This document shows positions 19,181-29,797 of a stretch of DNA of 64,000 nt, one piece after another. Position 1 is the first letter of the stretch; each line of letters begins with the position of its first letter. A model generated the notes under the pieces. It was not told where the DNA came from. It worked only from the letters and a program-made list of their open reading frames with translations, and ran no database searches. The stretch covers positions 6,682,356 through 6,746,355 of the forward strand of contig NZ_CP081943.1 in assembly GCF_020423045.1 (NCBI RefSeq), in the 5' to 3' direction. This DNA comes from Pseudomonas sp. MM213. GTDB taxonomy: Bacteria > Pseudomonadota > Gammaproteobacteria > Pseudomonadales > Pseudomonadaceae. The position numbers and the translations under genes are program-made.

Positions 19181-19248
19181 TGTAGGAGCCAGGCTTGCCG
19201 GCGAAGGCGATTTCAAATACGCCTTCGCCGGCAAGCCTGGCTCCTACA
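19181..19248. repeat. REP pair between zipA and ligA
   Basis: Perfect 29-bp arms at 19181-19209 and 19220-19248 with a 10-base loop. The arm has paired changes from the main class (GAGCCAGGCTTGCCGGCGAA instead of GAGCGAGGCTTGCCCGCGAA), a covarying variant. Confidence 0.92.
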
Positions 19249-19271
19249 TGAATCTGCGCCGCATCAACATT

Positions 19272-21670
<2,399 letters not shown>

Positions 21671-21676
21671 TGCCAA

Positions 21677-21757
21677 TCGCGAGCAGGCTCGCTCCCACAT
21701 TTGACCGCATTCCTACTGGAAGAACGCGGTTACCTGTAGGAGCGAGCCTGCTCGCGA
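21677..21757. repeat. REP pair after ligA, mixed GTGGGAGCGAGCCTGCTCGCG class
   Basis: Arms at 21677-21699 and 21735-21757 are complementary over 23 bases with one mismatch (CCCACA against TGTAGG). A similar pair is at 52777-52852. Confidence 0.85.
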
Positions 21758-21842
21758 AGGCGATATTCGCCATCACGCAAAATCCGGGAACGATCGACAA
21801 CCAATCATGATCTAGTCTTGGCAAGCCCAGGGAGAGATCGCC

Positions 21843-23006
21843 ATGCACCGCTTCTTCGAACAGCTCAGTTCACGCATCGCCGCGCCTTTCATTGGCGAAA
21901 GCTCGCGCAACAGCAAGGTCTGGCATTGTCGCTGCGGGCAGTCGCTGTTCTTTCGCAACAGCCAGTGCCTGGCCTGTTCGGCGGCCTTGGGTTATCAGCC
22001 TGAACAGAGTCGCTTATCGTCGTTACAGCCCGCTTCGCAAGCCGACACCTGGACTCTCGATGCCGACCCCGGCGCGGGTATCTTCCGGCGCTGCGCCAAT
22101 CTCGACACCCCGGCCGCCTGCAACTGGCTGTTGCCGGCCAATGATCACGAAACCTTGTGCATCGCCTGTAACCTGAATCACACCATTCCTGATTTATCGC
22201 TTCCCGAGAATCACGACCGCTGGCGCAAGGTCGAAATCGCCAAGCGTCGTCTGGTCGCGCAACTGGTCAGCCTGGGTTTGCAGGTCATCCCCAAAACCGT
22301 GGACGAAGAGAGCGGGCTGGCCTTCGATTTCATTGGTGTCGACCTCGAAGGCAAGCCGCCGACCACGGGCCATGCCAACGGCCTGATCACCCTCGATATC
22401 AAAGAAGCCGACGACGCGCACCGCGAGCAGGTGCGGGTGCAGATGCACGAACCGTATCGCACGTTGCTCGGGCACTTCCGTCATGAGGTCGGGCACTATT
22501 ATTGGGACCGGCTGATCGCCAACAGCCAGTGGCTGGAACCGTTTCGCGACGTGTTCGGCGACGAGCGCGCAAGTTACGCCGAGGCGCTCGACCGGCATTA
22601 CCAGCAAGGCGCGCCGCTCGACTGGCAGCAACATTTCGTCAGCGCCTACGCCACCATGCATCCCTGGGAAGACTGGGCCGAAACCTGGGCGCATTACCTG
22701 CACATGATGGACGCGGTGGACACCGCCCTCGGCTTCGGCATGAGTGCGCGGGAAATGGATTTCGACTACCAGCCATTCCCGTCCAGCACCCTCTATGATC
22801 CGCAGCATCCCGGCGGCGCGGCGTTCCTGTCATTCGTCAATGCGTGGATCGAACTCGCCGGCATGCTCAACGAACTGTCGCGCAGCATGGGCCAGCCGGA
22901 TTTCTACCCGTTCGTATTGCCGCCGGCGGTGATTGCCAAGTTGCACTTCATTCATCTGGTGATCCAGCAGGAGGGCGGCAGGGCGGATGAGGTGTTGGCG
23001 CAGTAA
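21843..23006 (+). CDS. Putative zinc-ribbon metallopeptidase (DUF2248-like)
   Basis: A 387-residue soluble protein without a signal peptide. The N-terminus has a zinc-ribbon-like C-x-C...C-x-x-C pattern (WHCRCGQ, CLAC, residues about 29-46). A zincin-type site HEVGHYYW is at about 218-225 and a downstream acidic segment DWAETWAHYLHMMD may give the third ligand. This matches a widespread bacterial family annotated as putative zinc-binding peptidase; substrate and role are unknown. It is monocistronic, downstream of ligA. Confidence 0.75.
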   Translation: MHRFFEQLSSRIAAPFIGESSRNSKVWHCRCGQSLFFRNSQCLACSAALGYQPEQSRLSSLQPASQADTWTLDADPGAGIFRRCANLDTPAACNWLLPANDHETLCIACNLNHTIPDLSLPENHDRWRKVEIAKRRLVAQLVSLGLQVIPKTVDEESGLAFDFIGVDLEGKPPTTGHANGLITLDIKEADDAHREQVRVQMHEPYRTLLGHFRHEVGHYYWDRLIANSQWLEPFRDVFGDERASYAEALDRHYQQGAPLDWQQHFVSAYATMHPWEDWAETWAHYLHMMDAVDTALGFGMSAREMDFDYQPFPSSTLYDPQHPGGAAFLSFVNAWIELAGMLNELSRSMGQPDFYPFVLPPAVIAKLHFIHLVIQQEGGRADEVLAQ

Positions 23007-23010
23007 AATC

Positions 23011-23086
23011 AAAAGATCGCAGCCTTCGGCAGCTCCTACATGAATGGGCGTACACCTGTAGGAGCTGCCGAAGGCTGCGATCTTTT
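23011..23086. repeat. REP pair, GATCGCAGCCTTCGGCAGC class
   Basis: Perfect 30-bp arms at 23011-23040 and 23057-23086. This is the only member of its class in the window and the last REP before the island. Confidence 0.92.
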
Positions 23087-23140
23087 AAGGCGCGCCGCAT
23101 GTCCTTGAAGTCGCTCATATTTTTTAATCCGCCCGAACGG

Positions 23141-23168
23141 TTGTAACTTCGCCTCAGATAGGTACAAT
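23141..23168 (+). promoter_or_regulatory. Sigma-70 promoter of ffs
   Basis: A -35-like TTGTAA at 23141-23146, a 16-base spacer and TACAAT at 23163-23168 lie about 33 bases before the RNA start. Only the left ffs copy has it. Confidence 0.6.
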
Positions 23169-23200
23169 GGCGCGGCTCGCCGTCAGGTGAGCGTCGTTAT

Positions 23201-23310
23201 GGTGACCCCATCGGTCCCCCCGCAACGATTACCCGTGAACCTGGTCAGATCCGGAAGGAAGCAGCCACAGCGGGAACATTGTGTGCCGGGGTGTGGCTGG
23301 TGGGGTTGCC
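23201..23310 (+). ncRNA. ffs: 4.5S signal recognition particle RNA, left copy
   Basis: The RNA component of SRP, which targets nascent membrane proteins with Ffh. The conserved apical loop sequence GGTCAGATCCGGAAGGAAGC is present, and the ends pair: GGTGACCCCA (23201-23210) with TGGGGTTGCC (23301-23310). This copy has the native-looking promoter but runs into island DNA at 23315 with no clear terminator. Confidence 0.95.
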
Positions 23311-23385
23311 TCCAGTTACCTAAGTAGCTGATTCTTAAAGGTTTTTCACCCTTTGCCACGTGGTGGTACAAGGAGTGATACATCC

Positions 23386-24792
23386 GTGTCGAACATCCCG
23401 TCCTACCTAATGTTGTCCCGCCACTCGGTCTATTACTTCCGAATCGTGGTGCCGGATGTCATTCGTCCGTTACTCCCCCAAAGAGAAATCCGCCGCTCCC
23501 TGCAGACACGCTGCAAGAGGGAGGCGTTGATTCGTGGGCGTGACATTCTGGCTCAGGTACAAGGTCTCTTTACGCAAGCGTTCCAGGGCATCAGACCATC
23601 GCTTGAGTTCATTCGCGGGGCGTGGGAAGCAGGGGGCAAGCGCCTTGCCTGTTGGGCGTCATGGTTGCGTCAGCAGCAATTGGTCGGTACGGCTATGCCT
23701 TCGCCTCAAGTCTCTCTGGAGCGGTCCCCAGTAGGCGTTCAGGCCGTTCCGGCTGCACCTTCCGTGATAGCAACAATGCCTGTTCAGCAATCGCCAGGCT
23801 TCCTTGTCGTGGTCGACGAGCAACTGATTCAGCAGCGGCGGGAAGGTGTTTCGGTCAAGTCGTTGGACGACAAGCGTGCGGTCGCGGTGCTACTGACCCG
23901 AATCATTGGCGACATGCCCATCGACCAGATAACCCGGAAGGATGCCCACCTGTTCCGGGAGACTGCGTTGAAGCTTCCCCCGCGCCTGCACCAGTTGCCC
24001 GACCAGCCCCTTGAACAGTCGATTGCGGAGGCGACGACCACCATCAGCGTGACGACCTTCAACAACTACGTGAAGAGCTTGACGACGTTCTTTTCGTATG
24101 CGGTGAGGGAGGGTTATTGCAGCCGCAATCCGTTCGATGGCCTACGTGTACGTATACGGCGCAAGGTGAGCGAGGAGCGAAGCGCTTTCAGTGCTGATGA
24201 CCTGAAGGCGTTGTTTAACACTGCCACGTATGCGCCGGCTCATGGTCGTAAGCCAAATCAATACTGGCTGCCCCTCCTGGGGCTCTACACGGGGGCCAGG
24301 CTCAATGAACTGTGTCAGCTTTACACTGACGACGTGGTTACCATCGACGGCATTGCCTGCATCCACATACGGGCTACAAGGCCGGACCAGAAGCTTAAGA
24401 CGACCTCATCCGAACGACTTGTACCGATACATTCCAGGCTCCTTGCGTTGGGTTTCCTGGAATACGTAACGAAGGTTAAGGCGACGGGGAGCGAGCGTGT
24501 CTTTCCGGAGCTGACCTGCCATAAGAAGCATGGCTACAGTGCAGCTCCGTCGAAGTGGTTCACCAGGGTGCGTGAACAATTGGGATTCCGTGGCGATGTC
24601 GCGAAGAAGGACTTTCATAGTTTCCGCCATTCATTGGCTGACCACCTGAAACAAAAGGGCGTCGCTGAGTCACTGGTCGGCGGCGTGCTGGGACATCAAA
24701 CGGGAGGCATCACGTTTGGTCGATATGGTAAAGACTTCAGACCGGACGTATTGGCACCTGTAATGGAATTGGTGACCCTTGAGTCGTTCTAG
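23386..24792 (+). CDS. Tyrosine-type site-specific integrase of the island
   Basis: A 468-residue recombinase. The N-terminal part (YLMLSRHSVYYFRIVVPDVI) resembles the DUF6538 SAM-like segment of integrases; the catalytic core shows TGARLNELCQL (first Arg), HSFRHSLADHL (HxxR), VLGHQT and the tyrosine in GRYGKD. I choose GTG 23386 because AAGGAG lies ten bases upstream; the frame is open a further 11 codons. It adjoins the left ffs repeat and most likely cuts within ffs. Confidence 0.92.
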   Translation: MSNIPSYLMLSRHSVYYFRIVVPDVIRPLLPQREIRRSLQTRCKREALIRGRDILAQVQGLFTQAFQGIRPSLEFIRGAWEAGGKRLACWASWLRQQQLVGTAMPSPQVSLERSPVGVQAVPAAPSVIATMPVQQSPGFLVVVDEQLIQQRREGVSVKSLDDKRAVAVLLTRIIGDMPIDQITRKDAHLFRETALKLPPRLHQLPDQPLEQSIAEATTTISVTTFNNYVKSLTTFFSYAVREGYCSRNPFDGLRVRIRRKVSEERSAFSADDLKALFNTATYAPAHGRKPNQYWLPLLGLYTGARLNELCQLYTDDVVTIDGIACIHIRATRPDQKLKTTSSERLVPIHSRLLALGFLEYVTKVKATGSERVFPELTCHKKHGYSAAPSKWFTRVREQLGFRGDVAKKDFHSFRHSLADHLKQKGVAESLVGGVLGHQTGGITFGRYGKDFRPDVLAPVMELVTLESF

Positions 24793-24856
24793 AGTGTGCT
24801 TGGCTGAAATATCTATTGCTCGACGGTAGGGGGGAGGGCGGTGACCAGCTTTCAGA

Positions 24857-25102
24857 ATGGCGACCTTGGAGTACACCTCCTGGTTATACGTCCCATCGAA
24901 CAGGACGCCCTTGAACTTGGCGTATAGTGCTATGGGGTTGGGCGGGCTGTTCGAAATGACGGTCAACGGGTTTCAAGGGCAGGTCGATGCGATAGGGGCT
25001 GAGTTGATGGGCGAACATGGAACATACGTTGTAGGTGTGTCGGGCACACTGGGTGGTTATCACGTACAGCTTGACGTTAACGGAAGTGCCAGGAATGGGT
25101 GA
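24857..25102 (+). CDS. Small unknown ORF between integrase and helicase operon
   Basis: An 81-residue open frame with a glycine-rich, non-charged sequence. It is supported only by an upstream purine-rich stretch and by its stop (TGA 25100-25102), which overlaps the start region of the next ORF (ATGGGTGA), an arrangement typical of coupled genes. The opposite strand is also open here in part, so coding is uncertain. I recognise no family. Confidence 0.3.
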   Translation: MATLEYTSWLYVPSNRTPLNLAYSAMGLGGLFEMTVNGFQGQVDAIGAELMGEHGTYVVGVSGTLGGYHVQLDVNGSARNG

Positions 25103-25460
25103 CTCAAACGGGGAAAAGTTTGCGCAATGGATGGTGGCCGAAACTATGGCGGAGCATTTGGAACCGGTACTTAAGCACCATGATGTCAAATGGCGCGGGT
25201 ATGGGATCATCTATATCGACCATCAGCACTACAACATCAACACCGCGAACCAGGTACTCGTGGACTTGAGTATCAGTCTCGGTGCACCCATTCAATTGGT
25301 GCGCTCCAGGTTGGTTGAATTGGGTTGGCTTAACGACGTCCGCAGCGCTTTGCCCATCCAGAATGATGTCACGCGAGTAGTTGAAAGGTTGGCGTCGCGG
25401 GCACTGGATGCTCAAGAGGAGGATGACCCTGAGATGAACGAAGAGTATGGCCGGGATTGA
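25095..25460 (+). CDS. Unknown 121-residue protein upstream of the helicase
   Basis: Starts at MGDSNGEKFAQW (ATG 25095) and ends in an acidic tail (EEDDPEMNEEY). The middle has predicted helices and strands with a KWRGYGIIYIDHQHYN segment and a winged-helix-like stretch (IQLVRSRLVELGWL). No signal peptide or membrane segment is seen. It precedes the helicase by 40 bases on the same strand, so the two probably form an operon. I do not recognise the family; a DNA-binding or adaptor role for the helicase would be a guess. Confidence 0.55.
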   Translation: MGDSNGEKFAQWMVAETMAEHLEPVLKHHDVKWRGYGIIYIDHQHYNINTANQVLVDLSISLGAPIQLVRSRLVELGWLNDVRSALPIQNDVTRVVERLASRALDAQEEDDPEMNEEYGRD

Positions 25461-25500
25461 TCTTGTGATGTGTCCTGTTCTTACTTGGCTATGAGGTTTT

Positions 25501-27462
25501 ATGCACCCGGAACATTTTGATTTATCTGGCCCTGTGTTCTTGCCCATTACGGACGAAACCTGCGCAAGCTTGTTGGCTACCGATGGTGAAAATGCGCTTA
25601 GCGTCTTGACGGATCCGGAGTTGGCGGCGGTGTTGGTCATTCAGAATCTGGCTCAAGCAGCAGAGAAAGACCTTAATGCTGGTGCGGCAGAGACAATTTT
25701 GTCCAAGCTCATTGCGTGGTCCGTCGATTCCCGACAGTCAGCGGCTATAGGGTTGTTGTCAGAAGCACGGCGGTTGTTCGATCCACGGAAGTTGTACTTC
25801 GGTCTAAACGCCGTCAAAGGTTTGAATCTGCGCTTTCTTCTAGCCGATGAAGTATCGGCGCGGGATTACCTGCTGCCAGATGGTAGGTGGGATGTCGCGT
25901 ACAAGGTCCGCCATCGTAGAAGTAACGACCCATTCAGCGAACAGGTGGTTACACCTAGACACCGCGAGCGTTGGTTGAGCGCTGCACAAGACAAGTTGGT
26001 CAGGATCTTCCGCGCGAATCTGGACGAAGACCTGCATGTTCAGGGTTACGCGGGGATAGGCAAGAGCCACATGCTTGGTGCCTTGATGGAATATCTGCGG
26101 CCGGAAAAAACATTGTTGCTGGCGCACACGCCTGGAAAACTGGAGGCCCTTCGTGAGCGCATGGGAGGGACGCGTGATAGGAAAGCAGGCTGGACGTTCG
26201 GGAGCTTTGCGCAGGGGCTGCTGCACGGCGCCAGGACTCAACCCGCAATTACGCCGGTCAGGATCCCAGGCAGGCAGACGCTGGCGCAGGACCTGAATAT
26301 TCTTGGTTTTCGTAGCCACGATGCGCAAGCGACCGTTGATGTTTGCCTCAAGGTGATCGAGCGCTTTTCCCGCTCCAGGGGGCACAGTCTGTCGGCCAAG
26401 CATCTGCCTCATTTCAAGCAACCCTTGTCCAGCCTAGATGCCAGGGTGCTTCTTGAGTATTCGAGCCGGCTGTGGGGCTACCTTGAGGCAAACCCAGGCT
26501 GGGGCAGCCAGACCGGGTTCGAGGCATTGTTAATGATAAAACGTGCGAGCCTGGCGGGCTGCATGGTGCCCGCTCGCTATACGCATGTACTCATTGACGA
26601 AAGTCAGGACGTTCCCGAGTCGCTTTTGCAGATTATCGAGCGGGGGCGTCAGGTGCTGATAACTCTGGGGGACGAGTATCAGCAAGCTAGCGGTGTGCAG
26701 GTCCAAAGAAAGCGTGAGGTGCGGCAAAGTAATGTCAGCTACTCCGTGCGCTCAGGTCGCAATGTCGAGCGACTGCTCAACCCCTTGATTTCCCTGCATT
26801 CTCAGAAGAGTAAGATTCCCTTCGAAGGCGCTCGTAATGCTGATGTTGGTATCGAAATATATCCGGAGCGCTTCGTGCCGCCTGAAGGTTGTGTGGTGCT
26901 GACTGCGTCCCCTTGGGACACGGCGAAGTGGGCCATTCAACTGCACGATTCCAACTGCGCGTTCAGTTTGTCGGACAAAAAGGCGCAGGACGATCTCAGG
27001 CATTTCATGAGCACTGCTATCGCATTGTTCAAGCCGGACTTCTACAGTCCCGAACACAGCGAAATGGGACCGCATCCGTACTTCAGCGACATGCCCGACT
27101 GGCAACAGGTGCGTGACGCGAACCTGTTCGATGAGTCGTTTCTATGGGTGGAGGCCGAGCTGGAAAAAGGCTTTAAGGTTTCCGATTTGACCCGATTGAA
27201 CAGGATGGTCGGCCGGTCTGGTAAGCGCTGCATGTTGATGAAGGCAGAAGAGGCGGGGGGGATGGAGTTTGACCGGGTGCTGCTGACGCCTGAGTTGCTC
27301 ACCAACGTGAAGTTCAAGGATGCCTATGAGTTCGATCAGAGGATTTGTGCCGTGTACATCGCAATCTCTCGCGCAAAGCAGCAGCTTTACGTTCCTTACG
27401 ATGTGGTCGAATGGATCGAGTATCACAATTATCAGGGATTCCGCGAGTCGCATGGCTACTGA
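25501..27462 (+). CDS. UvrD/FBH1-like superfamily 1 helicase with extra N-terminal domain
   Basis: A 653-residue protein with SF1A helicase motifs in order: a possible Q motif (LSAAQDKLV), Walker A GYAGIGKS (about 182-189), DESQD (366-370), GDEYQQ (motif III), a YSVRSGRN arginine segment, EAGGMEFDRVLL (motif V-like) and AISRAK (621-626). About 180 residues precede Walker A, with no similarity I recognise. Total length is shorter than UvrD, so the 2B domain is probably reduced. GAGG six bases before ATG 25501 supports the start. Helicases of this type occur in several anti-phage systems, but the partner genes here are not those of a system I can name. Confidence 0.75.
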   Translation: MHPEHFDLSGPVFLPITDETCASLLATDGENALSVLTDPELAAVLVIQNLAQAAEKDLNAGAAETILSKLIAWSVDSRQSAAIGLLSEARRLFDPRKLYFGLNAVKGLNLRFLLADEVSARDYLLPDGRWDVAYKVRHRRSNDPFSEQVVTPRHRERWLSAAQDKLVRIFRANLDEDLHVQGYAGIGKSHMLGALMEYLRPEKTLLLAHTPGKLEALRERMGGTRDRKAGWTFGSFAQGLLHGARTQPAITPVRIPGRQTLAQDLNILGFRSHDAQATVDVCLKVIERFSRSRGHSLSAKHLPHFKQPLSSLDARVLLEYSSRLWGYLEANPGWGSQTGFEALLMIKRASLAGCMVPARYTHVLIDESQDVPESLLQIIERGRQVLITLGDEYQQASGVQVQRKREVRQSNVSYSVRSGRNVERLLNPLISLHSQKSKIPFEGARNADVGIEIYPERFVPPEGCVVLTASPWDTAKWAIQLHDSNCAFSLSDKKAQDDLRHFMSTAIALFKPDFYSPEHSEMGPHPYFSDMPDWQQVRDANLFDESFLWVEAELEKGFKVSDLTRLNRMVGRSGKRCMLMKAEEAGGMEFDRVLLTPELLTNVKFKDAYEFDQRICAVYIAISRAKQQLYVPYDVVEWIEYHNYQGFRESHGY

Positions 27463-27579
27463 TTGAATTCATCCTACGGCCTCCTCGGTTTGCTCGTGAC
27501 GACTTCGCAATCTTTTGGATGGCGTTGTTGAAGCCCTTCAGGATGCCTTCGACGGTGCGGGTGATGAAGGCCTGAAAAC

Positions 27580-27619
27580 TCCAGGGGGGCGAAGACACAA
27601 GGCCCTGAATCCCCCTGGA
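27580..27619. repeat. Inverted repeat beyond the RNase H end
   Basis: TCCAGGGGG (27580-27588) and CCCCCTGGA (27611-27619) can form a 9-bp stem just past the ancestral rnhA stop; no T run follows on either strand. The rest of 27463-27622 shows nothing else. Confidence 0.5.
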
Positions 27620-27622
27620 CGG

Positions 27623-28099
27623 TTACGTTGTCTTGGCAGTCCTGGTCAACTCCGAAATGTATTCGCCACTGGATCCCCGAATAGCGAGTGCATCAGCGCG
27701 CGCGTTGCCGGCATCACCGTTGTGACCACGGACCCACTCGAAAGCGATATCCCGCTCCCGCATGGCTTGATCTATTAGTTCCCATAGGTCGCGATGTTCG
27801 ACTGGTTTCTTGTCCTACTTTCTCCAGCCCTTAGCCTTCCAGCCCGGAAGCCATTCCATCGCTCCTTTAACAACGTACTGGATGTCGGAAACGATAGTGA
27901 TAGCAACCCCCGGCTTGCATCGGCGGAGCGCCATCAATGGTGCCAGCAGTTCGGCTCGACCATTGGTCTGAGGTTGGTTAGCAGGGACTGGACCAGCTAG
28001 CTCCAAGGTATCGCCATGCGGGTTGGTGAGGTAGGCGCCCCAACCGGCTTTGCCGTTGCTCGGGCAAGCGCCGTCGACGTAGATGGTGTACGTGGTCAT
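27623..28099 (-). pseudogene. rnhA: Ribonuclease HI broken by one in-frame TAG
   Basis: From ATG 28099 (MTTYTIYVDGACPSNG) the frame encodes 94 residues and meets TAG at 27815-27817, yet continues in the same frame for a further 63 sense codons to TAA at 27623-27625. Before the stop are the catalytic Asp (VDGA), Glu (GRAELLAP) and Asp (VSDIQYV); after it come the expected handle-like DKKPVEHRDLWE and the final catalytic region RGHNGDAGNARADALA. One base change (for example TCG to TAG) would restore a normal RNase HI of about 158 residues. As it stands the product would lack the last active-site residues, unless the stop is suppressed. Confidence 0.88.
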
Positions 28100-28193
28100 G
28101 CATTGATTTCCTGATGGAGAGGGTTTATCGGGGGGGACGGAGCGGTTGCTCATTGCTGGGTGTGGATTTGCATGGAAAAGGAGGAAAGGAGGA

Positions 28194-28287
28194 GAGGGCT
28201 GCACCGGGCCACTTCAACGTATATATAAAAGAGGGCTGCACCGGGCCACTTCAACGTATATATAAAAGGGGGGCGCACCGGGCCACT
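28194..28287. repeat. 37-bp tandem repeat, two full and one partial copy
   Basis: Two identical 37-base units (28194-28230 and 28231-28267) contain GCACCGGGCCACTTCAACGT followed by ATATATAAAA; a third partial copy (GCACCGGGCCACT) ends at 28287. Each full unit carries a TATATAAAA promoter-like box. It lies upstream of the broken rnhA and beyond the end of the gene at 28445. Confidence 0.9.
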
Positions 28288-28316
28288 GAGTGACTGAGTG
28301 ACTGAGTGACTGAGTG
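28285..28316. repeat. Four copies of the 8-bp unit ACTGAGTG
   Basis: ACTGAGTG is repeated exactly four times, beginning inside the last 37-bp unit. This is a short tandem array of the kind that varies in copy number by slippage. The remainder up to 28444 contains no gene. Confidence 0.92.
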
Positions 28317-28444
28317 ACAAGGCACAAGGGCGACCGTGGTAGCTGGCAGTAGCGAAGCTGCTGTCAGGTGTCCGACGAGGTCGACCAACAAGGAAGGGGT
28401 CTCAAATAATTATTTTTAGTAGTTGAATCACTAACCATATCTCC

Positions 28445-29242
28445 CTAAGTCGGTCGTGATTGTTGGTCAGGCTCCATGGACCCATGCAGCAGCTTCGCTA
28501 CTGCCTGGCTCGCGCCTGCCCTGGATGGCTTAAATGCAGAGAGCATCAATTTCGTCGTCGGATATGAGTTCTGTCTGATAGCTAATGACACTGATGTTGG
28601 CCCCAGCCTTGACTGCAGCGCTTCCGCGGCAGCCATGTTTCGCTCGCACCGCCTCTCCACAGGTTCTTTTGTTGCTTGTTTAATCGCAATGCAGATGAGT
28701 TCTTCATATACCCTGGCAGTCGATGATTCGGGATAAGCGCTGCAGAACTCTAAGACTATTTCACTTATTCGATCCTGGAGGTGGCTCGCATGTTCCAGCA
28801 ATGTTTTGAACGCAGTGATAGGTGTTTGTCGGGGCATCCACTCAGGAATGAAAAGGGGAGGTAGGTAGAGAGCCTGAGTCTCTCGTGATTTTTTCTTCAG
28901 GTACGATAATTGTCCATCCGACATGTTCAGCTCGCTGCTTCCGTCGTTTTTGTTTCGTCGAAACCCAAAGTGGGCGGCCAGAATGGACGATAGCTCTGAG
29001 TTCTTCACACCCTGTGGTCTGATGCTAAGTGCGTGTATAGCTTTCGCTGCGGCGGCCTTTGTTAACCTTTCTGGTTCGTCGCTGAAAGGGTTGTCGTCGG
29101 CCGTCTCAATTGTCCCCACTTTAGCGATTTGCCTTCGACTCAAGCCTGTTTCTCTATGGACTGCTCGCTGGGTCATTCCTGAGGCCAGTAGGGTTCTTAT
29201 TCTTGTGGTTTCGTCGTTGGTGAGTGTCTTTTCTTCGACCAC
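28445..29242 (-). CDS. Unknown protein with N-terminal helix-turn-helix
   Basis: A 265-residue basic protein. Residues about 10-42 form a Hin/resolvase-type helix-turn-helix (SGMTQRAVHRETGLSRRQIA), followed by a second predicted helical DNA-binding-like region (SSILAAHFGFRRN) and a helical C-terminal half. It starts with GTG at 29240-29242, with GAGG six bases upstream, only three bases after the ribbon-helix-helix gene, so they form an operon. A role in replication, partition or control of the island is plausible; I cannot name the family. Confidence 0.65.
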   Translation of the reverse strand: MVEEKTLTNDETTRIRTLLASGMTQRAVHRETGLSRRQIAKVGTIETADDNPFSDEPERLTKAAAAKAIHALSIRPQGVKNSELSSILAAHFGFRRNKNDGSSELNMSDGQLSYLKKKSRETQALYLPPLFIPEWMPRQTPITAFKTLLEHASHLQDRISEIVLEFCSAYPESSTARVYEELICIAIKQATKEPVERRCERNMAAAEALQSRLGPTSVSLAIRQNSYPTTKLMLSAFKPSRAGASQAVAKLLHGSMEPDQQSRPT

Positions 29243-29245
29243 GGT

Positions 29246-29491
29246 CTACCTCGCCCGCACGACTGGGCCGAGGGCGCACCAGTAAGGCACCTCTCTATCA
29301 GGCTGAAGCAGGTCGAGCATGTCAGCTTCGGTCCACGTTAGGCCGCTAACCAGGGCCAGCTCCAGGGCTTCCGCGAGCCGTGTGTCGCGCCCTTTCCGTT
29401 TGCTGATAGCAGTAGCTAAACGGCTTAGTCGGTCGAGGTGATCTTTGCGTAGGTGCAGGTTGAGGCGCACCAGGGGGGATGGTTGTTTCAT
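29246..29491 (-). CDS. Small ribbon-helix-helix-like protein
   Basis: An 81-residue protein from ATG 29491 (MKQPSPLVRLNLHLRKDHLD). The start has the pattern of a ribbon-helix-helix fold: a short strand (VRLNLHL) then two helices. Such proteins bind repeated DNA sites as dimers and often repress their own operon. The three 13-bp repeats at 29616-29718, 125-230 bases upstream, are candidate sites. It is cotranscribed with the helix-turn-helix gene. Confidence 0.55.
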   Translation of the reverse strand: MKQPSPLVRLNLHLRKDHLDRLSRLATAISKRKGRDTRLAEALELALVSGLTWTEADMLDLLQPDREVPYWCALGPVVRAR

Positions 29492-29615
29492 GGGATGGAT
29501 GTCCGGTGATAGCAAACGCAAACACCCCGCCGTGGTTGCCCAGGCAGGGTCGTTAGGTCGCAGGGAATGGGATGGTCATGCGCAGCCTGGCGGGACGCCG
29601 GCTTGGTTGTACATA

Positions 29616-29718
29616 GACTGGCAGTAATGCCCTTCGGGGTGGCAACAGCCCTTGCTTATACAAGGATGGGCCGTAATTCCTGAGGGGCGCCTCTGGTTTC
29701 TCCTAGACTGGCCGTAAT
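29616..29718. repeat. Three spaced copies of GA(C/T)(T/G)GGC(A/C)GTAAT
   Basis: Copies are at 29616-29628, 29665-29677 and 29706-29718, spaced 49 and 41 bases apart. They occupy the only sizeable noncoding stretch upstream of the RHH-HTH operon (29492-29797). They could be operator sites of the RHH protein or iterons of an island origin. Confidence 0.7.
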
Positions 29719-29797
29719 TATCTATCGCAGTCGGAGACAGTGCAGTTCAACGTTATTTGGGTCTTCGCCGCGAGTTTTCAGTGGTGCGGCGTCAGGG

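Noticed and set aside
24670..24966. 98-residue minus-strand frame at the integrase 3' end
   Set aside because: Most of it is antisense to the integrase C-terminus; no ribosome site supports it.
28194..28316. Possible CRISPR array
   Set aside because: The 37-bp units are directly adjacent with no spacers and there are no cas genes.
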